The notes below the pieces were generated by a model. That model saw nothing but the letters and a program-made list of their open reading frames with translations, did not search any database and had not been told where the DNA came from. From NCBI GenBank assembly GCA_031280065.1, contig JAITHH010000174.1, positions 1 through 6,980 of the forward strand: a stretch of 6,980 bases of DNA. Direction: 5' to 3'. Positions 5,021-6,980 of the stretch are shown one piece after another. The stretch comes from Treponema sp. (GTDB lineage: Bacteria; Spirochaetota; Spirochaetia; Treponematales; Breznakiellaceae). The position numbers and the translations under genes were made by a program. Position 1 is the stretch's first letter; every line of letters begins with the position of its first letter.

Positions 5021-5975
5021 AACCCTCCGCGCCGGGATTCTGCCCAAGCGTCCGGTCCCGGTTCCGCACAGCCGGAGCCAGATTGGGCGCGAGCTGGAGC
5101 GCCATCTCAAAGTCAGCGGCGGCCAGGCTTATATCGCCCCTTTTATAGTACGCCGCGCCCCGGTTGTTGTAGAGAACGGCGTTATCCGGGTCCAGTTGAA
5201 GCGCCGCCGTGTAGTCCTCGATGGCCAGATCGAATTCCCCCTTCCGGTAGTAGGCAATGCCCCGGTTGAGGTGGGCGGCAACGTAAACCGGCCGCAGCCG
5301 GAGCGTATCGGTGTAGTCCTCGATGGCCAGATCGAGTTCATCGATGGAACGGTAGGCGTTGCCCCGGTTGAAGTAGGCGTCCGCGTAGTTGGGCCTAAGC
5401 CGGATCGCCCGCGTAAAGTCCTCGATGGCCTGCTCTGGGTCGCCCTTTTCCGTGTGGATGATTCCCCGGTTGAAGTAGGCGATGGCGTAATTCGGGTCGA
5501 GCCGGATCGCCTCGGTGTAGTCGGCGATGGCCAAATCCATATCGCTCTGTACATTGCCCCGGTTACTGTAAGCGGTGGCTTTTTGGGGATTCAGGCGGAT
5601 CGCCTCGGTATAATCCGACCGGGCGCGGTTCATATCGCCTGACCGCTTGTACGCCAGCCCCCGGTGTTCAAAGGCGTCGGAGAAGCTGGGATTGAGCCGG
5701 AGGGCTTCGGTCGCGTCCGCGATAGCCTGCGGGTATTCACCCTTTTCGTAGTAGGAGATGCTGCGGTTAAGGAAGGCCAGCGCAAAATCCGGGTTCAGGC
5801 TGATTGCCGCCGTGTAATCGGTGATAGCCTGGTCGTAGCGCCCCTGCCGGTGCAGTTGATTGCCCCGGTTGTTATAGGCGGAGGCGTCTTTTCCAAGATT
5901 CGGCAGCTTGTCTGCCGGGCAGAGTACCGTCTGCGGTATGAGCAGGCCAATCAGGATTAAAAAAACCGTTCTCAT
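5001..5975 (-). CDS. Exported TPR-repeat protein (eight TPRs)
   Basis: 324 residues. The N terminus MRTVFLILIGLLIP is a short charged start plus hydrophobic core, that is a signal sequence. Cys19 follows TVL, a poor lipobox, so a periplasmic protein or an atypical spirochaetal lipoprotein are both possible. The rest is almost all tetratricopeptide repeats: 32-65, 66-99, 100-133, 134-164, 165-198, 199-232, 233-266 and 267-300, each with the pattern A-x-x-N-R-G … A-I-x-D-Y-T-x-A-(I/L)-x-L-x-P. The fourth is 31 rather than 34 residues, having lost three around the turn between helices. A short tail (301-324) ends at TGA 5003-5001, inside the start of the Aat-like gene. TPR proteins are scaffolds for protein-protein contacts; partners cannot be told here. 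AGGA lies about eight bases before the ATG. Any promoter must lie in or beyond the repeat copy at 5990-6077, or transcripts arrive from the HD gene. Confidence 0.92.
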   Translation of the reverse strand: MRTVFLILIGLLIPQTVLCPADKLPNLGKDASAYNNRGNQLHRQGRYDQAITDYTAAISLNPDFALAFLNRSISYYEKGEYPQAIADATEALRLNPSFSDAFEHRGLAYKRSGDMNRARSDYTEAIRLNPQKATAYSNRGNVQSDMDLAIADYTEAIRLDPNYAIAYFNRGIIHTEKGDPEQAIEDFTRAIRLRPNYADAYFNRGNAYRSIDELDLAIEDYTDTLRLRPVYVAAHLNRGIAYYRKGEFDLAIEDYTAALQLDPDNAVLYNNRGAAYYKRGDISLAAADFEMALQLAPNLAPAVRNRDRTLGQNPGAEGYEASLY

Positions 5976-5989
5976 TACTGGAATCCTAT

Positions 5990-6077
5990 GCGGGGGTTCT
6001 ACCCCCGCGCCCCCGCCGGGGGGTTACAAACCCCCCGGTCCCCCCATTCGCCTTGGCTCGTTGTTTGTAATGGGCGC
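5990..6077 (+). repeat. Two-hairpin intergenic repeat, copy 2
   Basis: The first hairpin is GCGGGGGT/ACCCCCGC (5990-5997 with 6001-6008, loop TCT). The second is CCGGGGGGTT/AACCCCCCGG (6016-6025 with 6029-6038, loop ACA). The tail ends in AATGGGCGC at 6077. It fills most of the gap between the HD gene stop (6084) and the TPR gene start (5975). Relative to copy 1, the last base pair of the first stem changed from C-G to T-A, so pairing is kept while sequence is not. No U-tract follows either hairpin. Confidence 0.85.
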
Positions 6078-6083
6078 ATATTT

Positions 6084-6899
6084 TTACAAATACCGTTTGG
6101 GGGCCTTGCCCTCCACCTGCGCGTAAAGCTCGATATGGCTCTTGGCAGTGCTGGCGGCAATCTTCCCCAAAAGCACCTCTTCAATCTGAAAGAACCCCAC
6201 TTCGCTCGACATGGCCGCATCAATGCGGATGGGCTTCTCCTTCCCGCGGGAAAGCACCACATCCTCGATAGAGTTGGCCGAATACTTGTGAATGTCCCCC
6301 ACCCGCGGCCCCTCGGCTAAAGCCATCGGAATCCGGGCGCGGCCCTTCTTCATATCGCAGCCGTCGGCCACCAGGATCACCCCCGCTTCGAGGGAGTGAA
6401 TCACCCGGTTGCCCATGTGGCCGGAGATACCCTCCAGGGCTAGGGAGCGGATCATCACCCGCTTGGTTATATCTTCGGCATAAACTTCGCGGAGTATCCG
6501 GTCCAGGATCGGATAGGCCAGGTAGACGCTGTGCATCTCGTGATCCTGACGTCCGACGGACATACCCAGATCGTGCAGATTCGCCGCCAGGATCACCGCC
6601 GTAAGGCTGTCCTCGAATGAGCCGCACTCCTCGATTTCCAGGCTGGTCTTGATCCCCGCATCCCGCAGGAGGCCCATCATGATCACCGCGTTCAAGGCCA
6701 CGGTCCGCATGTGCACGGGCCCGTGATCGTTATAGTGGAGCCGCTTGATGGAAACCGTGTTGGCGTACTCCTGCACGGCCTGAACTTCGTCATCCTCCAG
6801 GATGCGCCTGACCGAGGCGGCAAGCCGGGGCGAAAGCCCCAGGGCAGCCACGGCCTCTACAATCTTCCCGCCAAGGGAAAGTTCTTTTTGAGACTTCAT
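6084..6899 (-). CDS. HD-superfamily metal-dependent phosphohydrolase
   Basis: 271 residues from the second of two adjacent ATGs (6899-6897). GGAGG at 6908-6904 is one base from the first ATG (6902) and four from the second, so the second is preferred, although a start two codon-widths apart makes little difference. The open frame to 6971 has no better start. A helical N-terminal part (1-50) precedes an HD domain: HYNDHGPVH (55-63, with H59 and H63), the HD doublet H109-D110 in AANLHDLGMSVG, SGHMGN (159-164) and LVADGCDM (176-183, D179). This is the H…HD…D metal-ligand pattern of the superfamily, whose members hydrolyse phosphomonoesters, nucleotides or cyclic nucleotides. A ~75-residue C-terminal region (197-271) follows that I cannot assign. 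There is no GYP motif, so it is not a typical HD-GYP c-di-GMP phosphodiesterase. No signal peptide; cytoplasmic. The substrate is not identifiable. Confidence 0.9.
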   Translation of the reverse strand: MKSQKELSLGGKIVEAVAALGLSPRLAASVRRILEDDEVQAVQEYANTVSIKRLHYNDHGPVHMRTVALNAVIMMGLLRDAGIKTSLEIEECGSFEDSLTAVILAANLHDLGMSVGRQDHEMHSVYLAYPILDRILREVYAEDITKRVMIRSLALEGISGHMGNRVIHSLEAGVILVADGCDMKKGRARIPMALAEGPRVGDIHKYSANSIEDVVLSRGKEKPIRIDAAMSSEVGFFQIEEVLLGKIAASTAKSHIELYAQVEGKAPKRYL

Positions 6900-6979
6900 C
6901 ATACCTCCGGCGCATTGGCCAAGAGGTACTCCTCCGCCTCCCGGTTCCAGAGCCCCTGATGGCGGGCGCATATCGCGGC
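6899..6979 (-). CDS. C-terminal end of an unidentified gene (enters from right edge)
   Basis: A minus-strand frame that is open from the right edge encodes 26 residues (AAICARHQGLWNREAEEY, then LLANAPEV) and stops at TGA 6901-6899. That stop shares its last base with the chosen HD start (TGATG) and overlaps the alternative start as ATGA, the usual layout of a co-translated pair. The composition is protein-like, with a charged, helical look. Too little is present to name a family. The competing frame over the same bases, which would extend the HD protein upstream, reads as a Gly/Pro-rich run and lacks a ribosome site. Confidence 0.5.
   Translation of the reverse strand, partial: AAICARHQGLWNREAEEYLLANAPEV
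6904..6908 (-). promoter_or_regulatory. Ribosome binding site of the HD gene
   Basis: GGAGG on the minus strand, inside the last codons of the upstream partial gene, four bases before ATG 6899. It favours the second of two adjacent ATGs and indicates translational coupling. Confidence 0.65.
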
Positions 6980-6980
6980 C

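Noticed and set aside
5021..5110. Upstream extension of the Aat-like gene
   Set aside because: An Arg-rich shadow of the last TPR. The family resemblance begins only after the ATG at 5020.
5196..5642. Plus-strand frame opposite the TPR gene with its own repeats
   Set aside because: The periodicity is inherited from the TPR repeats on the other strand; no ribosome site or known domain.

Overview
The window is GC-rich bacterial DNA, most likely from a spirochaete of the Treponema type, for example the high-GC termite-gut lineages. This rests on family resemblance rather than a marker gene: a divergent Aat-like protein of the shape I associate with treponemes, an RsbU-type sensor phosphatase with a CapA-family lipoprotein, and GC-rich palindromic intergenic repeats. 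No rRNA, tRNA, CRISPR array or transposase gene is visible.

Layout. (1) Positions 3-368, minus strand: the 5' part of a gene that runs off the left edge. It has a strong ribosome binding site and encodes a run of seven-residue repeats of S-x-V-x-T-D-G type, built on a 21-bp tandem DNA repeat. (2) Positions 369-655: a divergent intergenic region with an 11-unit AG dinucleotide tract, several inverted repeats and weak promoter-like motifs. (3) Positions 656-4230, plus strand: a two-gene operon with a 4-base stop/start overlap. It encodes a membrane-bound dCache-HAMP-PP2C (RsbU/SpoIIE type) phosphatase and a CapA-family lipoprotein. (4) Positions 4232-4317: the first copy of a two-hairpin repeat, between convergent genes. 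(5) Positions 4301-5975, minus strand: an exported eight-repeat TPR protein, then an Aat-like (leucyl/phenylalanyl-tRNA-protein transferase family) protein whose start lies inside the end of the TPR gene. (6) Positions 5990-6077: the second copy of the repeat. (7) Positions 6084-6980, minus strand: an HD-superfamily hydrolase and, overlapping its start, the last 26 codons of a gene entering from the right edge.

How the parts may work together. The plus-strand pair looks like an envelope signalling unit: an extracytoplasmic sensor controlling a cytoplasmic serine/threonine phosphatase, co-translated with a surface or periplasmic lipoprotein. The phosphatase's usual partners (STAS anti-anti-sigma and anti-sigma kinase) are not in the window. 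The minus-strand genes are tightly packed and probably read from upstream; the repeat between the HD and TPR genes may change RNA stability or read-through.

The least ordinary part is the left end: a tandem-heptad gene preceded by a dinucleotide tract. Changing the number of AG units would fuse or separate an upstream short reading frame and the heptad gene, a possible length-variable and phase-variable locus. That reading is an inference from sequence; its function is unknown.
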